Shown piece by piece: positions 27,858-36,214 of a DNA stretch of 64,000 bases (within the stretch, counting starts at the first letter, position 1; each line of letters begins with the position of its first letter). Source of the stretch: Demequina sp. (lineage in GTDB: Bacteria > Actinomycetota > Actinomycetes > Actinomycetales > Demequinaceae). The stretch is from assembly GCA_024707205.1 (NCBI GenBank), contig JANQAD010000001.1, forward strand, positions 806,001 through 870,000, given 5' to 3'. A program made the position numbers and the translations under genes. A model generated the notes under the pieces. The model had not been told where the DNA came from and did no database searches. It was given only the letters and a program-made list of their open reading frames with translations.

Positions 27858-30255
27858 ATGGCAGACCATCTGCGACTTCCTGAGCCTTCACGCCTCGACA
27901 CGCGCCGTAAACATCCTGGACCCCCTGGTGGGACCGAAGTCGACAGAGTCGAACGCGCGAAGGCTCTCGCGGGTGTGCTCGCCGGCCTCGGTCTGCCGTA
28001 CCCCGGAGCCACGACGCCTCCAACCGTTGACGGGGAAGAAGAGGCACTCGAAGATTCACGCCTCGTGCTCGTGTTTGCGGACACGGGCATGCTCGAAGCG
28101 GGTCCATTCCGCAGGTGGAACATGACTCCCGTGGCTGAGGGGGTGGACAGCACCTACATGGTCATTTCCGATGCCGAGTCGCGACGCGTATTCGCACGAC
28201 TCGTGGAAGAGTACGGTGGCAACGCCGACGACTGGGCCAACCCCAAGTCTTGGCAGAAACAACTCGATGCCATCACGGGCGTGCGCCTCTACGACAGGGA
28301 CGATCGGGCCGACAGTCGACTCAACGACTTGGAGTTTAGGGGCACCGAGATCGTCGACATTCTGATCTGGCCGTCTACGCTGAACGTCCGCAAACATCGC
28401 GAAGACAGCGCGCTCGCGCGCCTCAACGAGATTCGCGAACTCGTCGCCGAGTTCACTGCGCAGGATGCGGCGGTCCACACTCTCGCCGCGGACCCGAGGC
28501 CAGACTCCACGATGGCTCGCGTCGCCGTCACGAGGCCGCTACTCGACGTCTTGCTGGACCACGTCCTTGTCGAGCGCGTTCGTCCACCGTTGCGCCCTGA
28601 AGTCACTGCAGGCAACTTGCTCCAGGCGGGCACCACGGCCGTTGCACCCATCCCGTCAGGACTGCCCGTCGGCGTGATCGATGACCTTGTCACCGACAAC
28701 ATTCTGCTCCATGGCATCGTTCAAGCCCGCACGGGAGTGCCCGACACCCACACCTTTGGCGTCCCCACAGCGCACGGCACGCACGTCGCCGGAGTTGCCG
28801 CGTACGGAGATCTTCGGGCCTTCGTCACGCACGGGACCCTGCCGACTCCGCGGCCCATATACAGCGCACGGATCATGGAGCGCGACCCAACGTCGCCAGG
28901 CCGTGCCGTCGTTGCAGGACTGTTCCACGAGCAGCTGGAGGGAGCAATCCGCTGGCTACACGGCGAAGGCGTCAAGGTCATCACCTGCTCCATCAACGAT
29001 GACGCTCCGGATAGCACTCCCACTCCCGGAGAATCCATGGCCATCATCGATGCCCTCGTCCGAGAACTGGACGTTGTGGTGGTGCTGTCTGCGGGCAACG
29101 TTCACGCCGTCGACCCCCACCACTGGCTCAATGACTACCCGAAGTACCTCGACCGTGCGGAGGCCCGCATCGCTGATCCTGCCGGTGCCGCACTGGCACT
29201 AACCGTGGGCTCTCGGGCGGCCTACAACGTACCTGCGCTACCCGCTTCAGGCACCTCACCCCATGTAGCCATCGCACCCGCCGGAGGTCCCTCGCCGTTC
29301 ACACGTACAGGTCCGGGACGCGGGCGAGGCGGTGGCAGCATGAAGCCGGAGTTCATTGCGCACGGCGGGAACGTCTCGTGGGACAAGTTCATCGGCAAGG
29401 TCCCGCAGCCGGACCCGAACATGTCGGTGGTGACCACTGCGCCCGCTGGTAGCCCAGGCGGGCGCGTCCTGACCGTCGACGATGGCACCAGCATGGCTAC
29501 GCCCTACGTCGCGAACCAAGTAGCCACGATCGCCACACGGTATCCAACGGCGTCCGCAAACCTGCTCCGCGCACTAACCGCTCTTGCCGGCGAAGACGGC
29601 GGCATACAAGTGCAAGGTTCGGCGATCATCAGCGCATACGGCGAACCTGTCGCCGCCCACGTCCTCGAGAGCGGCACGCACCAGGTGATCGTGACATATG
29701 AGGGAACCATCGCGTGCAACACGTCAGTTGTGCACCGGCTGCCTGTCCCCGAGGCATTCGCCACCGGCAAGTTCGACCAGCGTCTCGAGGTCGCTCTCGC
29801 ATTCGACCCCCCCTGTGCGCCGCTCTCGCCGCGACTACCTTACGGCTGAGATGTCGTTTGACTTCGTGCGCAACCTAGAACTCGCAGAGGTGCTCGCGCG
29901 CTACGCGGCACAGCCTGACACGAGGGCCATCGCCAAGGATCCAACGCTCCAGAAGCGCACGCTTCCAAGTGGACGACAGCGACCCGCGATGAAGCCGCCT
30001 GCTGCGGACCTGGCAAGCAACACCCTGATTCGCCGCAGTGTTGGCGGCTCGTGGGATCCGAACGATGAGGGCTACTACTTGGTGGTGACCCACAGCGCGC
30101 GCCCCTGGGCAAAGGACGAGATTGAGGAGCAGGCGTACGCGGTGGCCGTTGAGCTGAGCCTCGCCGCCGGTGCGCGCATCGACTTACACGCAGAGATGGT
30201 CAAGTTGCAGGCCGAGGCACGCCTGCGAACTCGGGGCCAAGTCCGACTCGGCTGA
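27858..30255 (+). CDS. ietS: Subtilisin-like (S8) serine protease, IetS-like; frameshift in a 7-C run at 29807-29813
   Basis: The first frame (27858-29849) gives 663 residues. The catalytic triad is visible: Asp275 (GVIDD), His306 (AHGTHVAGVA) and Ser545 (DGTSMATPYVA). No signal peptide, so it is cytoplasmic, as in IetS. The frame then ends CAPLSPRLPYG. With six C instead of seven, it continues FDPPVRRSRRDYLTAEMSFD to 30255, giving about 798 residues with the conserved end WDPNDEGYYLVVTHS. The downstream part could also start alone at ATG 29851. The large N-terminal region (about 1-260) is typical of this protease subfamily, not of secreted subtilisins. No AGCGTCGGGC repeat occurs here. Confidence 0.85.
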
Positions 30256-30383
30256 GCGAAGCGGATTGGAAGCTGATTGAGGCGGTAGGCCATAAATGGA
30301 CTCAACCGAACAATTAGGTGGACTCGGCAAGGAAGATGCCACGCAAGGGGCCCGGTAGATGAGTTATGCACGTTCACCACCAC
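30256..30383. other. Right end of the island, possible att remnant
   Basis: The 128-bp gap between ietS and dinB is AT-richer than its surroundings. GGGGCCC-GGTAGAT at about 30346-30359 resembles the tRNA-Lys 3' end plus flank (GGGGCCC-ACCT-GGTAGAT at 23991-24008), with a 4-nt gap. It may be a decayed right attachment site. The match is too short to be certain. Confidence 0.3.
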
Positions 30384-31580
30384 TCAATCGTGCTCCGGCA
30401 GCCGCGGCGTTGACCAGCCCGGGTCGCGTCCCATGAGCGCCGCGCGGGTCACCGATTCCGCGCCGAACCGGTCGCGCACAGCGTCGAGCGCGGTATCCAG
30501 GCGCGCGCCATCGTTCCAGTCGATGGGCAGTTCTGGCTGGGTCGTGGCAGCGCGGGCGAGTTGTGCAAACGAGACGCCGATGAGCGTGACACCCCGGTCC
30601 GCGATCTGCGCTTCCACGCTATCGAGCAGCCGCTGCGCGACGCCGAGCAGCACCTCGGTGCGGTCACTGGGGGCGCCGAGCGTGTGAGATCGCGTCGCCT
30701 TCGCGTAGTCGCCGTAGCGGAGCCGCAGGACGACGGTGCTGCACATCGACCCGCGATCGCGCAGGCGCCTCGCGAGCCCGTCCACGATCTGGGTGAGGAT
30801 CAGCTCAAGTTCCCCGAGCGTGCGCCCACGGCTGCCGAGTGCACGCTGCGAGCCGATGGATACGTGGCGTTGCGTGGCCTCGACGGGCCGCGGGTCGCGA
30901 AGCCGGGCCAACGCGTGCACGTGGGCGCCGGCGGCCTTGCCGAGCAGCTGCTCGGCGGCCGACTTCTCAAGCTCGGCGAGCTGCCCGACGGTGTGGATGC
31001 CTCGCGAGTGCAGTTTCTCTGCGGTTACGGCGCCGACGCCCCACAGCCGCTCAACGGGGAGCGGGTGCAGGAATGCCTCCTCGCGGTCCGGCTCCACGAC
31101 GAGGAGGCCGTCAGGCTTGCTGACCGCGCTGGCGACCTTCGCAAGGAACTTGGTTCGCGCGACGCCCACCGAGATCGCGAGCCCGACTTCAGCGCGCACG
31201 CGCTCCCGAAGCCGCATGGCGATCTGCTCGGGAGTTCCGGCGAGGCGGCGCAAGCCGCCGACCTCGAGGAACGCCTCATCGATGGAGAGGCCTTCAACGT
31301 AGGGGGTGGTGTCGTGGAAGATGTCGAACACGGCGCGGCTCGCCGCGGAGTAGGCCTCCATCCGCGGTGGCACGACGATCGCTTCTGGACACAGGGTGCG
31401 CGCTCTTTGCACCCCCATCGCAGTGCGGACTCCGCGGGCCTTCGCTTCGTAGCTCGCGGCGGCTACGACGCCGCCACCTACGATCACGGGCCGCCCCCTC
31501 AGATTGGGCGAGTCTCGCTGCTCTACGGAGGCGTAAAACGCGTCGAGGTCGGCGTGGAGAACCGTCGCTTCACCGCGCAC
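30384..31580 (-). CDS. dinB: DNA polymerase IV (Y-family translesion polymerase)
   Basis: 398 residues from the GTG ending at 31580, which gives the canonical start VLHADLDAFYASVEQRDSPN. Metal-binding acidic residues occur in DLDAFY and SIDEAFLEVGG (S-I-D-E). Little-finger domain features are KATRSHTLGAPSDRTEVLL. Length is normal for actinobacterial DinB1. A C-terminal beta-clamp motif may be QPELPIDWN. A longer frame extends 1 kb upstream without homology and is not adopted. It borders the island on its right side. Confidence 0.92.
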   Translation of the reverse strand: MRGEATVLHADLDAFYASVEQRDSPNLRGRPVIVGGGVVAAASYEAKARGVRTAMGVQRARTLCPEAIVVPPRMEAYSAASRAVFDIFHDTTPYVEGLSIDEAFLEVGGLRRLAGTPEQIAMRLRERVRAEVGLAISVGVARTKFLAKVASAVSKPDGLLVVEPDREEAFLHPLPVERLWGVGAVTAEKLHSRGIHTVGQLAELEKSAAEQLLGKAAGAHVHALARLRDPRPVEATQRHVSIGSQRALGSRGRTLGELELILTQIVDGLARRLRDRGSMCSTVVLRLRYGDYAKATRSHTLGAPSDRTEVLLGVAQRLLDSVEAQIADRGVTLIGVSFAQLARAATTQPELPIDWNDGARLDTALDAVRDRFGAESVTRAALMGRDPGWSTPRLPEHD

Positions 31581-31684
31581 TTCACACCTCCAACCAAGAG
31601 CGCCTGTGCAGACATCGTCCCACCCGCGCCAGACATCGCGGGCGCGGTGGCGGTGCTCCACCGCAACCCTTCCCTGCCCAGTAC

Positions 31685-31696
31685 TACCGCGGTAGC
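31685..31696. promoter_or_regulatory. Palindrome CTACCGCGGTAG, candidate toxin-antitoxin operator
   Basis: A perfect 12-bp palindrome 8 bp before the antitoxin ATG, in the 124-bp gap shared with dinB. Ribbon-helix-helix antitoxins bind short palindromes at this place. Assignment is positional. Confidence 0.6.
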
Positions 31697-31704
31697 ATCT
31701 GAGT

Positions 31705-31938
31705 ATGACCGCGAAGATCAGCATCAGCCTCACGGACCAAGACCTCGCCGTGCTCGACGCGATCGTCGCTGAGGGCGGCGCCGCGGGCCGCTCCGAAGCG
31801 ATCCGCGTCGCGATCGACCACATGCGCGGCACCGCGCTCGAGGCACGCCTCGCGGAGCAGCTCATGGCGTCATTTGACGAGCCAGCGACGCAGGAACTTA
31901 TCCGTGACTGGGACGCCACCGTGGGCGACGGCCTGTGA
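31705..31938 (+). CDS. Ribbon-helix-helix antitoxin of the MazEF-like module
   Basis: 77 residues. The N-terminal RHH motif is KISISLTDQDLAVLDAIVAE, followed by GRSEAIRVAI. A C-terminal acidic tail (SFDEPATQELIRDWDA) would neutralise the toxin. It overlaps the toxin gene by 4 nt, and its own product with toxin probably represses transcription. Confidence 0.88.
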   Translation: MTAKISISLTDQDLAVLDAIVAEGGAAGRSEAIRVAIDHMRGTALEARLAEQLMASFDEPATQELIRDWDATVGDGL

Positions 31939-32282
31939 GCCGGGGCGAGCTCTGGTGGGTTGACTTCGATCCCAGCGTGGGTAGCGAGGTCGGGAAACGC
32001 AGGCCCGCGCTCATTGTGGGTCGCGACGCGCTGTCCACGGCGGCGCAAAGCCACCCTGGTGGCACGGTGACCGTGGTGCCGGTGACGTCGAGCGTCTCGA
32101 AGGTGTACCCCTTCCAGGTGCTTGTGCCAGGGGGCACGGGCGGCTTGGCCAAGGATTCCAAGGCCCAAGCCGAGCAGATCCGGACGGTCTCCGTCACGCG
32201 ACTGGTCGAGCGGATCGGGAGGGTGCCGGAGCGCGTCTCCCGCGAGGTGGACAACGCGATTCGCATCTACTTGGGCTTGTAG
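31935..32282 (+). CDS. MazF/PemK-family endoribonuclease toxin
   Basis: 115 residues from the GTG overlapping the antitoxin stop. Family motifs: GELWWVDFDPSVGSEVGKRR (SH3-like barrel, catalytic Arg region), PALIVGRDAL, VTVVPVTSSVSKVYPFQVLV and KAQAEQIRTVSVTRL (catalytic Thr/Ser region). It would cleave mRNA at short sites; specificity unknown. Confidence 0.93.
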   Translation: MSRGELWWVDFDPSVGSEVGKRRPALIVGRDALSTAAQSHPGGTVTVVPVTSSVSKVYPFQVLVPGGTGGLAKDSKAQAEQIRTVSVTRLVERIGRVPERVSREVDNAIRIYLGL

Positions 32283-32381
32283 TTCCTGCCTAACACCCCG
32301 CAAGCGGCGACCCGGCACCGCAACCCGGCCACGCCGTCGGGCACCGGGTGCCTCCGTGAGCGGTAGCGCTAACTTAGGACC

Positions 32382-32624
32382 ATGAACGACGCAGCCCCAC
32401 TGATCACCCGCTTCACGAGGTTCCCCGACGTGCTCGCGCTCGCGGCCGTGCTGATGGTGCTGTCCGCGCTGATGCTGTGGCTCGTGGACGTGGACCGCAT
32501 GGTGGTGCTGGCCGTTGCGGGCGTGGCCGTGCTGGACGCCCTGATGTGGCTCGCGTTCAGAACGCTCGCCCGCCGCAAAGCCGCCCAAGAGGCCCCAACC
32601 AGTCCGGGCGTGACAAGCTCATGA
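32382..32624 (+). CDS. Small membrane protein of unknown function
   Basis: 80 residues. Two hydrophobic helices (LALAAVLMVLSALMLWLVDV and VVLAVAGVAVLDALMWLAF) with a basic C-terminus. It overlaps the next gene at ATGA, so the two are probably cotranslated. No family recognised. Confidence 0.75.
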   Translation: MNDAAPLITRFTRFPDVLALAAVLMVLSALMLWLVDVDRMVVLAVAGVAVLDALMWLAFRTLARRKAAQEAPTSPGVTSS

Positions 32625-33094
32625 AGGCCCGCAAGGCGATCGGCTCGGTCGCGGGCCTGATGGCGGCGGCCCTCCTCATGACGGGCTGCGCCACGGTCCA
32701 GAGGTTCCTGAACGAGGTGCCGCTCGACGTGCCGCAACCCACGTTCCCGGCGACCGTCGCACCGCTCGAGATGACCTACGACGGCGGCGTCACGCCCAAG
32801 GATGCGGGCTCCGAGGACTGGGCAAAGAAGAGCAAGCGCCGCATTGCGGCGGTGGGAGCGGCCCACAAGATCCTGGTCTACAGCGTGGAACCGACCGCCG
32901 GCAACGACCTCACGATCCGTGTCAAGGGAGACCCGGAGGACGCTCAGCTGCTCGCCGATGTCGAGGAGTTCGTGGTTCCCGTGGCCCTGCGCCGGGCCCC
33001 CGTGGTCACCGTGATCATCGACCCGAGCCTGTGCGGCGTCGTCGGCTCGGTGAAGGATGACAACCCCGTCTGCGACAAGCTCGCGGGGAGCTAG
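32621..33094 (+). CDS. Lipoprotein of unknown function
   Basis: 157 residues. The signal peptide ends in lipobox LMTGC. The mature part is Pro-rich at first (VPQPTFPATVAP), then alpha/beta, and includes two Cys (DPSLCGVV, PVCDKLAG) that could pair outside the cell. Cotranslated with the small membrane protein. Confidence 0.75.
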   Translation: MKARKAIGSVAGLMAAALLMTGCATVQRFLNEVPLDVPQPTFPATVAPLEMTYDGGVTPKDAGSEDWAKKSKRRIAAVGAAHKILVYSVEPTAGNDLTIRVKGDPEDAQLLADVEEFVVPVALRRAPVVTVIIDPSLCGVVGSVKDDNPVCDKLAGS

Positions 33095-33110
33095 CGCTAG
33101 GGCGGCCTCC

Positions 33111-33500
33111 CTACGACGTTAGGAGTTGCTGCGCCCGCTGGTATGAGATGCCGAGCGCGATTCCCAACTCCCGCACGGTGAGTCCGCTATCGCGCAGTTC
33201 GCGCGCCGCTGCGCGGGATTCTTCGGCCGCGCGAGCGCGAGCCGTTGCCTCCTCTTCGCGGAGGCGGATCGCCGCCTCGAGGTGCGCCTCCACAACAGAG
33301 GGAAGCTCGACGTCAATGTCCACGCTGATCGTGGAAGGAGTGCGGCCCGTGATTTCAGCGATGAGGTCCCTAGCCATGGGCTCCACCTCCGTCAGCGAAC
33401 GCGCTTGGGTGGCTCCATCGACCGCGGGGACGGCGACGTACCAGAACCTTCCGTCGCGACGCACTCTCACCTCAAAAGGAGCGAGGCTGTCGGTTGTCAT
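33111..33500 (-). CDS. hicB: HicB-family antitoxin with C-terminal helix-turn-helix
   Basis: 129 residues. The N-terminal partial RNase-H-like fold (FEVRVRRDGRFWYVAVPAVD) is a HicB hallmark. The C-terminal LRDSGLTVRELGIALGISYQ then RAQQLL is an HTH that should bind the operators at 33714-33755. It follows hicA with a 4-nt overlap. Confidence 0.87.
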   Translation of the reverse strand: MTTDSLAPFEVRVRRDGRFWYVAVPAVDGATQARSLTEVEPMARDLIAEITGRTPSTISVDIDVELPSVVEAHLEAAIRLREEEATARARAAEESRAAARELRDSGLTVRELGIALGISYQRAQQLLTS

Positions 33501-33706
33501 TGGCCCTCCTCTCTCGCGAGCGCGCGTTCACAGTCCTTCAGTATCTTCGCGGCGAGCGCCTCGCCGATTTCCCGATGTCGAGGAATGAGGATCATCACCC
33601 CGCCAAGCCTGTACTTCGCGTGCCTCGAGCCCCCAAGGTAAACCCACTCTGCTCCCGCGGCCCTCGCCATCTGCCTGATCCGCTTCTCCAGATCAGCGCG
33701 CTTCAT
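33497..33706 (-). CDS. hicA: HicA-family mRNA interferase toxin
   Basis: 69 residues, a normal HicA size. The dsRBD-like core includes GGSRHAKYRLGG with the catalytic His, and PRHREIGEALAAKILKDCER, the conserved C-terminal helix. It precedes hicB, the common gene order. Confidence 0.9.
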   Translation of the reverse strand: MKRADLEKRIRQMARAAGAEWVYLGGSRHAKYRLGGVMILIPRHREIGEALAAKILKDCERALAREEGQ

Positions 33707-33713
33707 CGCCTAA

Positions 33714-33755
33714 GTCTAGACCGACCTAGTCAAAGATGTCTAGAGGTGACTAGAC
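33714..33755. promoter_or_regulatory. Two palindromic HicB operator sites
   Basis: Site 1 is GTCTAG-ACCGAC-CTAGTC (33714-33731); site 2 is GTCTAG-AGGTGA-CTAGAC (33738-33755). Both have 6-bp arms with 6-bp spacers, and their starts lie 24 bp apart. They lie directly upstream of hicA, where the HicB HTH is expected to bind. Confidence 0.75.
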
Positions 33756-33768
33756 GAGCAAGGGCAGG

Positions 33769-34554
33769 TCACACCGCAGCGTCCCGCTCCATCGCCTCGT
33801 TGAAGTCGCGCTTGACCGCGCGCCACCCCTCGTCCGTGAGCCCCACGCGCCAGTAGCCGGACGCGGACAGCTGCTCCCGCGGAAGACCCCTCTCCCCCAG
33901 CAGGTAGCGCCGCAGCGGCCGCACCATGTCCGCGTTCCCGTGCACGAACGCCTCGGGATCGCCCTGTGGCAGCTCGGCCTCGAGCACCGCCTCAACCAGA
34001 TTCGCGCCATAAGGGTCGCCGTCGCGATGCACCCACGTCACGTGCACGTGCGGGCCCTCGGCGAGCGGGTAGTGCTCCTCGGCGGACGCCACCTCGGCAA
34101 ATACCAGGGCCCTTGCGTTCGCATCTGCCGCCAGCAGGCGGTCAAGGCCCGACGCTACGGCCGGCAAGGCGCTCTCGTCACCGATGAAGAGGTGCCAGTG
34201 GGCGCCTGTGCGTGGCGACCACTCACCACCGGGGCCGCGGAACTCGATGGTGTCGCCCGGCGCCGCCGACGCGGCCCACGGTCCCGCGAGACCCTCGTCG
34301 CCGTGGACGACGAAGTCGATGGTCATCTCGCTGTCCGCGAGCGCGCGGATCGTGTAGGTGCGCATGGCGCCAGCGAAGAGCAGCTTCACGTAGCCGTCAG
34401 CGAAGACCTCGTCGGGGTCGAGCTCTGCGACCTCAGGGCCGCCGAACACGATCCGCACCATGTTGGGCGAGAGGCGCTCGGCGCTCAGGACTTCGGCCGA
34501 CTTGGGCGGGCCGCCGCGGCGGCCGGGGGCGGGTTCGGGTGCGGAGGACGTCAT
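33769..34554 (-). CDS. Siderophore-interacting protein (NADPH-dependent ferric-siderophore reductase)
   Basis: 261 residues with the FAD-binding domain (MRTYTIRALADSEMTIDFVV), the NAD(P)-binding second half (WHLFIGDESALPAVASGLDR) and the family end YWRVGLTDEGW. The SIP family releases iron from ferric siderophores in the cytoplasm. No siderophore uptake genes are nearby. It follows the SDR gene after 1 nt, so they may be co-transcribed. Confidence 0.92.
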   Translation of the reverse strand: MTSSAPEPAPGRRGGPPKSAEVLSAERLSPNMVRIVFGGPEVAELDPDEVFADGYVKLLFAGAMRTYTIRALADSEMTIDFVVHGDEGLAGPWAASAAPGDTIEFRGPGGEWSPRTGAHWHLFIGDESALPAVASGLDRLLAADANARALVFAEVASAEEHYPLAEGPHVHVTWVHRDGDPYGANLVEAVLEAELPQGDPEAFVHGNADMVRPLRRYLLGERGLPREQLSASGYWRVGLTDEGWRAVKRDFNEAMERDAAV

Positions 34555-34555
34555 C

Positions 34556-35197
34556 CTATGAGGCTACAGAGATGTGCTCGCGGCCGTGACCACCGGTCTC
34601 GATGAGGTCGAGGACCAAGAGCGCGAGGTCTGCTGCGGTGATCGTGGAGTCGCCGTTCTCGTCGAGGATCGCCACGTCGTCGCTCACCCGGTAGGTGCCG
34701 GTGGACTCGCCGGGAACCCACGAGCCGTAGTGAGCCGGCGGGCTCACGAACACCCAGTCCACGCCCTCGGGCGCGGCGAGGAACGTCTCGAGGGCCTGGT
34801 GGCCCGCGGTTGCCTCAGCGAGGTATTGGGCTGGGACGTCGCCCTCGATGAAGCGCGGAGCGCCGGCGGCGGGACGCAACGAGGAGAACCCGCCTACGTA
34901 CACGATGCGCGTGCCCGCGCCGGCGGCGCGCTCAACCAGCGCGGCCGCAACGGACGGGGCGGCCTGAGCCGCCTCGCCGCGAGAGGTGATCGCCGAAACC
35001 ACCGCATCGGCGCCGTCAAGCGCCCGGTCAAGCACCGAGCCCTCAAGCGCAGAACCGGTGACGTAGGTGACCTCGGCGAGCGAAGCGTCGGGCTGAGAGC
35101 GGGAAACGACGGTGACATGGTGGCCACGGGCGAGAGCCTCGGAGACCACTGCGGCGCCGGTGTACCCGTTGCCGCCGATGACGGTGATGTTTGACAT
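34556..35197 (-). CDS. NAD(P)-binding Rossmann-fold protein, atypical SDR/NmrA-like
   Basis: 213 residues from the ATG ending at 35197. The nucleotide motif is VIGGNGYTGAAVVSEALARG (GxxGxxG). No YxxxK catalytic pair is clear, so it is atypical (NmrA/SDR_a5 class). A repeat copy (35084-35093) supplies QPDASL. Confidence 0.85.
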   Translation of the reverse strand: MSNITVIGGNGYTGAAVVSEALARGHHVTVVSRSQPDASLAEVTYVTGSALEGSVLDRALDGADAVVSAITSRGEAAQAAPSVAAALVERAAGAGTRIVYVGGFSSLRPAAGAPRFIEGDVPAQYLAEATAGHQALETFLAAPEGVDWVFVSPPAHYGSWVPGESTGTYRVSDDVAILDENGDSTITAADLALLVLDLIETGGHGREHISVAS

Positions 35198-35255
35198 GTC
35201 AAGTGAGAACGCGCGCGCCCGACGCGGCATTCCGCACGCCGTTAGGATTCACACC

Positions 35256-36194
35256 ATGGAGTCGATCCGCGTCTTCGCTGGCACCGGTGGCAAGCAATTC
35301 GCGGAAGCGATGTGCGCCGCGCTCGACGTGCCCCTCAGCGAGTCCGAACTGCACCGCTTCGCCAACGACTGCCTCGAGGTGCAGCTCATGGAGAACGTCC
35401 GCGAGCGCGACGTGTTCCTGGTGCAGCCCATCGTGGCGCCGACGCAAGAGAACCTCGTGGAGCTGCTGCTCATGATCGACGCCGCGCGCGGGGCATCTGC
35501 CAGGCGCGTCACCGCCGTCATGCCGCACTTCGCCTACGCGCGCAGCGACAAGAAGGACCATCCGCGCATCTCCATCGGCGGCCGTCTCATGGCGGACATG
35601 CTGGTCACCGCGGGCGCCAACCGGGTGCTCACGATGACCCTCCACGCGCCCCAGGTGCACGCGTTCTTCCGCATCCCGACCGACCAGTTGCACGCGCTCG
35701 AGGAGCTCGCGAGCCACTTCCGCGTCTACGACCTCACCAACACCACGGTGGTCTCCCCGGACCTCGGCAACGCGAAGTCCGCGTCCAAGTTCGCGCGCAT
35801 CCTCGGCACGCCCGTCGCAGCCGGGGCCAAGGAGCGCTTCCTGGGCGATCGCGTCACGATCTCTCACCTCATCGGCGACGTGGACGGCCGCGACGTGATC
35901 GTCCTCGACGACGAAATTGCGAACGGCACCACCATCCAGGCCATCCTCGACAAGCTGCAGGAGCACGGCGCCCGCCGCATCTCCATCGCCTGCACGCACG
36001 GCATCTTCAGCAACGGCGCCCTCGAGCGCATCGGCAACGACCCGCGCGTGAGCGAGATCGTCACCACGGACACCGTGCCGCACACCCTGTACTTCCAGCA
36101 CCCCAAGCTCACGGTGCTGAGCGCGGCCCCCGCCTTCGCGGAGGCCGTGCGGCGCATTCACTCCGGCGAATCGGTGAGCGCGCTGTTCTCCTGA
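35256..36194 (+). CDS. prs: Ribose-phosphate pyrophosphokinase family protein
   Basis: Makes PRPP from ribose-5-phosphate and ATP. 312 residues with ELHRFANDCLEVQLMENVRE (N-terminal block), the ATP-loop region PHFAYARSDKKDHPRISIGG, and the PRPP motif VIVLDDEIANGTTI. The ATP loop differs from the usual KHRGREPI, reading KKDHPRISIG, so it may be a divergent or secondary PRPP synthetase. ATG 35256 is preferred over an upstream frame. Confidence 0.88.
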   Translation: MESIRVFAGTGGKQFAEAMCAALDVPLSESELHRFANDCLEVQLMENVRERDVFLVQPIVAPTQENLVELLLMIDAARGASARRVTAVMPHFAYARSDKKDHPRISIGGRLMADMLVTAGANRVLTMTLHAPQVHAFFRIPTDQLHALEELASHFRVYDLTNTTVVSPDLGNAKSASKFARILGTPVAAGAKERFLGDRVTISHLIGDVDGRDVIVLDDEIANGTTIQAILDKLQEHGARRISIACTHGIFSNGALERIGNDPRVSEIVTTDTVPHTLYFQHPKLTVLSAAPAFAEAVRRIHSGESVSALFS

Positions 36195-36214
36195 CCCGCG
36201 CGTACGGTCCGACT

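Noticed and set aside
30340..30362. Exact attR site of the island
   Set aside because: Only two 7-bp blocks match the tRNA-Lys end, with different spacing. Kept as a weak suggestion and not called as a site.
30384..32588. 734-residue frame containing DinB plus a 330-residue upstream extension
   Set aside because: The extension is antisense to the toxin-antitoxin genes and has no protein-like pattern. DinB normally starts at VLHADLDAFYASVEQ, at the GTG ending at 31580.
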